Shown piece after piece: positions 61,977 to 64,000 of a DNA stretch of 64,000 bases. Where the stretch lies: the NCBI GenBank assembly GCA_948527295.1, contig CAOSWK010000001.1:343869-407868 (forward strand), in the 5' to 3' direction. How positions within the stretch are numbered: position 1 is the first letter of the stretch; each line of letters opens with the position of its first letter. The translations under genes and the position numbers were made by a program. Origin of the DNA: an uncultured Eubacteriales bacterium (GTDB lineage Bacteria > Bacillota > Clostridia > Oscillospirales > Acutalibacteraceae). The notes beneath the pieces are model-generated. The model had not been told where the DNA came from and made no database searches. It saw nothing but the letters and a program-made list of their open reading frames with translations.

Positions 61977-62846
61977 ATGAAGTTAAAAAATTTATTTGCA
62001 CTATTTCTTACACTTCTTACGCCATTATACGTTCTTGAAAATGCTTTTGCTTCACCATTGCAGATTAATAGTTCAATTTTAGAAAAAGAAAAGTCTAAAC
62101 TTGTTAAACTTGAAACAACTTATAATACACGAGATTTAGGTGGTTATAAAACCTCTGATGGCAAAATTACAAAGTATGGTGTGTTCTTGCGCTCGGATGA
62201 CACTGATAACTTGACTTTAAAAGATATTGAAACACTAAAATCTTATGGTGTAACAGCTGTCCTTGATTTGCGCGAAGCCCCTTATTATTTGGAGCATCCA
62301 GATAAATTTTCTAATATCCCGGCAATTAATTATCAAAACATAGATATAGTTAAAATTTACAACGAGCATAGTACTGATAAAGAGGCAAGATCAGATGAAA
62401 GTTCGGCTAGGAAATTTTTACGTTATACTGGTGAAGACAATTGGGTAAAAACTGCCTTTGATATTATTGCAGATACAGAAGGATGCACGCTCTTTCATTG
62501 TTTTGCAGGAAAAGACAGAACTGGATTGGTGGCAATGCTATTATTGGGCTTGGTCGATGTCTCTGTCGAAGATATAATGCAAAATTATTCTGTTTCTTAT
62601 GATTTAATCAAGGAAAATCCAAAAATTAAAGCAATTATCGAAAAGGATGTAAAAGATTTTGGTGAAGCAGCTATTGATAAATACCATGCTACTCCTCCAA
62701 GCAAAATAAAACATGGTATAGATTATATATCAGAAAATTACGGCACTACTGAAAACTATTTGCTTGCGTGTGGAGTTTCGAAGGAAAATTTAGAGAAGAT
62801 TAAAAATAGGTTTGTAGGAGAATCTGAAAATACAATAGAAATTTAA
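61977..62846 (+). CDS. secreted tyrosine/lipid phosphatase-like protein
   Basis: A 289-residue protein with a signal peptide (about residues 1-25) and a Y_phosphatase3-type domain. NTRDLGGYKT opens it and the active-site loop FHCFAGKDRTGLVA (CX5R) lies near residue 182. These resemble the Listeria LipA lipid phosphatase and related exported enzymes. The substrate may be phosphotyrosine or phosphoinositide. The gene is AT-rich, starts 61 bases after tRNA-Val with AAGGAAA upstream, and has no promoter of its own that I can see. Confidence 0.82.
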   Translation: MKLKNLFALFLTLLTPLYVLENAFASPLQINSSILEKEKSKLVKLETTYNTRDLGGYKTSDGKITKYGVFLRSDDTDNLTLKDIETLKSYGVTAVLDLREAPYYLEHPDKFSNIPAINYQNIDIVKIYNEHSTDKEARSDESSARKFLRYTGEDNWVKTAFDIIADTEGCTLFHCFAGKDRTGLVAMLLLGLVDVSVEDIMQNYSVSYDLIKENPKIKAIIEKDVKDFGEAAIDKYHATPPSKIKHGIDYISENYGTTENYLLACGVSKENLEKIKNRFVGESENTIEI

Positions 62847-62915
62847 GTTTTTAGCCTATAATTCTAATGCGTGATTGTATTAAAACCAAATCCTTAGGCG
62901 AACTTAGTAAACTAT

Positions 62916-62953
62916 AATCCATGCCGCAACTGCTGCGGTGTGGGTTATTTTTA
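62916..62953 (+). terminator. terminator after the phosphatase gene
   Basis: AATCCATGCCGCA and TGCGGTGTGGGTT pair over 13 positions with three wobbles, then TATTTTT. Confidence 0.75.
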
Positions 62954-62975
62954 AATAAATAGTTGGAGGTCAAAA

Positions 62976-63791
62976 ATGGCGAATAAACTTGCAGTAAAAA
63001 TTTTATGTTATTTAATGTGTGCGGCTGGGTGTTTTAATGGGAATGTTTTTGTTTCGGCAAGCATGACTACTCAAACTGGAGACGAAAACAATGCTCCTGG
63101 ATTAGAGCAAAACTTGCGAAAAAAGATCATAAGGGTCCCATACATAAATCAGGACGACATTGTTTTTGGATGCGAGGCGGTTAGCGCAACCATGGTGCTG
63201 CAGCTTTTGGGGTACGCTATTTCGGCAAAAGATTTTACGGATAATTATTTGATAAGAAGAGACTGGTATATAGATGCAGATGGCGTTTGGCACGGCCCAG
63301 ACCCTAACGCGGCTTTTCCGGGGGACCCTTATAAAATCTCTGGCGTGAATTGCGGTTTTGGAATTTTTGCAAATGGCCTTGCAAAGTCTATGAATAAAAT
63401 CTTGAATCCGTTAAAGCACGAAGCTATAGTCAAGACGGGGCTAAGCCTGGTTGATCTTGTGGAAAATTACATAGATAAGGACATCCCGGTTCTGGTTTGG
63501 GCAACAATGGACATGAAGCAAAGCACCCCGGGCCGCACGTGGATTATAGACTATGTCGATGAGAATTCTCCTTACAAAATTGGGGATAAGTACACTTGGA
63601 TGCGTAGCGAGCATTGCTTGGTTCTGGTGGGGTACGATGATGAGAATTATTATTTCAACGACCCATATAAGAACCACGGCCTGATTGCCTATAATAAGGC
63701 TTTGGTAGAGCAAAGGTTTTTAGAGATGGGCAAACAATCGGTTGTCGTCATCAACAAAGAGGATGCACCAGCAATAATGGCACTTCCTTAA
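62976..63791 (+). CDS. secreted C39-like cysteine peptidase
   Basis: A 271-residue protein with a signal peptide (about residues 1-29) and a C39_2-type papain-fold domain. The Cys is in VFGCEAVSATMVLQLLGY, the His in SEHCLVLVGYDD and the Asp/Asn in YYFNDPYK. NCGFGIFANGLAKSM is another family block. Unlike exporter C39 domains it is stand-alone and external, so it is not a processing peptidase for the GG-leader peptide by default. TTGGAGG precedes the ATG. Confidence 0.85.
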   Translation: MANKLAVKILCYLMCAAGCFNGNVFVSASMTTQTGDENNAPGLEQNLRKKIIRVPYINQDDIVFGCEAVSATMVLQLLGYAISAKDFTDNYLIRRDWYIDADGVWHGPDPNAAFPGDPYKISGVNCGFGIFANGLAKSMNKILNPLKHEAIVKTGLSLVDLVENYIDKDIPVLVWATMDMKQSTPGRTWIIDYVDENSPYKIGDKYTWMRSEHCLVLVGYDDENYYFNDPYKNHGLIAYNKALVEQRFLEMGKQSVVVINKEDAPAIMALP

Positions 63792-63829
63792 ATGTGAACG
63801 TGATAATATCTTAAATAAAAGCCGCTGTG

Positions 63830-64000
63830 ACCCTCTGAAGTGACCCCCATTTGTTAGACAAAAATGGAAGTCTAATGAAAGGGGTTATTTCTATGTCAGG
63901 AAGAAAAAAATATTCCGCAGAATTCAAGCTGGAAATAGTGGAAAGGTATCTCAAAGGAAATATAGGAATAAAAAATTGGCACAAGAATATCATGTCAGCT
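63830..64000 (+). mobile_element. left end of an IS3-family insertion sequence (truncated by window)
   Basis: TGAAGTGACCCCCATTTG followed by TTAGAC resembles the terminal repeat of IS3/IS150-type elements, and it is followed by a transposase OrfA start. The exact left end and target duplication cannot be fixed without the right end. Confidence 0.7.
63893..64000 (+). pseudogene. IS3-family transposase OrfA, frameshifted and truncated by the window edge
   Basis: The frame opens MSGRKKYSAEFKLEIVERY, the start of the helix-turn-helix OrfA of IS3/IS150 elements, preceded by GAAAGGGG. At an A run (63970-63975) the frame leaves the expected sequence; reading one base later gives LAQEYHVS, as in family members. 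One A appears to be missing. Programmed frameshifting in IS3 occurs at the orfA-orfB junction, not here, so decay or a sequence error is likelier. Confidence 0.65.

Noticed and set aside
62976..63791. C39-like protein as the processing peptidase of the GG-leader peptide
   Set aside because: It is a stand-alone secreted enzyme 31 kb away without transporter domains; processing C39 domains are fused to ABC exporters.
63970..63975. Programmed frameshift site of the IS3 element
   Set aside because: The slippery site of IS3 elements lies at the orfA/orfB junction; this run is near codon 27 and there is no stimulatory structure visible.
1..64000. Prophage, CRISPR array or restriction/defence island
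   Set aside because: No integrase, phage structural gene, cas gene, regular repeat array or methylase/endonuclease gene was found on either strand.

Overview
The window looks like chromosomal DNA of an endospore-forming member of the Clostridia. Sporulation genes are spread along it: spoVM, sipL, spoIVA, pdaA, a spoIIQ-type gene, an alpha/beta SASP, spoVS and dpaA/dpaB. SipL in particular is a clostridial protein. Start-codon use (ATG, TTG, GTG), strong GGAGG ribosome sites and many TTGACA-17-TATAAT promoters fit a Firmicute. Family-level placement cannot be made from the sequence alone. Most of the window is ordinary core genome. Both ends (about 1-2300 and 61900-64000) are more AT-rich, carry secreted accessory proteins placed directly behind tRNA genes, and the right end runs into an IS3-type element.

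Layout. 0-3.4 kb: a membrane protein of unknown function, tRNA-Ser, a secreted protein resembling zinc-dependent phospholipase C with a tandemly duplicated C-terminus, and a membrane-anchored GT8 glycosyltransferase. 3.4-9.3 kb: a ParE/ParC-like type IIA topoisomerase pair and three small genes. 9.3-13.4 kb (minus): ddl, murI, a DUF1934 gene and argS. 13.5-16.9 kb: a gene of unknown function, then rpmG-secE-nusG-rplK-rplA. 17-21.9 kb: SASP, a ComEA-like protein, SpoIIQ-like, galU, a FUSC-type membrane protein, dCMP deaminase and rsmA. 22-27 kb: an aldolase-like protein, a HAD phosphatase, an LPKTG surface protein with its class B sortase, and a type 4 uracil-DNA glycosylase. 27-31.5 kb: a spore-envelope cluster in which a 47-residue membrane peptide and a 27-residue SpoVM lie divergent to sipL-spoIVA-pdaA. 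31.5-35.2 kb: an orphan double-glycine peptide precursor, corA with a structured leader, and a two-gene ABC exporter with its own promoter and palindrome. 35.2-44.8 kb: a PBP, an FHA-RodA fusion, an M16 pair, lgt, lepA, two tRNAs and a TtcA-like gene. 45-56.5 kb: a dcw cluster (mraZ, rsmH, ftsL, spoVD-type PBP, mraY, ftsW/spoVE, murG, murA, ftsQ, ftsZ) with no murD, murE, murF or ftsA. 56.6-61.8 kb: spoVS, ymdB, dpaBA, murC and a hexapeptide-repeat protein. 61.8-64 kb: tRNA-Val, a secreted tyrosine-phosphatase-like protein, a C39-like peptidase and the start of an IS3 element.

How it fits together. The dominant theme is cell-envelope and spore-envelope construction. Peptidoglycan precursor synthesis (ddl, murI, murA, murC, murG, mraY), two SEDS/bPBP polymerase pairs (FHA-RodA with a PBP; FtsW/SpoVE with a PASTA PBP) and division proteins (FtsZ, FtsQ, FtsL) lie near genes for the coat base (SpoVM-SpoIVA-SipL), cortex (PdaA), engulfment channel (SpoIIQ-like) and core dehydration (DpaAB, SASP). 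No wholly new multi-gene system is demonstrable. The least explained loci are the orphan GG-leader peptide with its long leader, the 47-residue membrane peptide upstream of spoVM, the corA leader with mutually exclusive hairpins, and interleaved divergent promoters in front of tRNA-Val.
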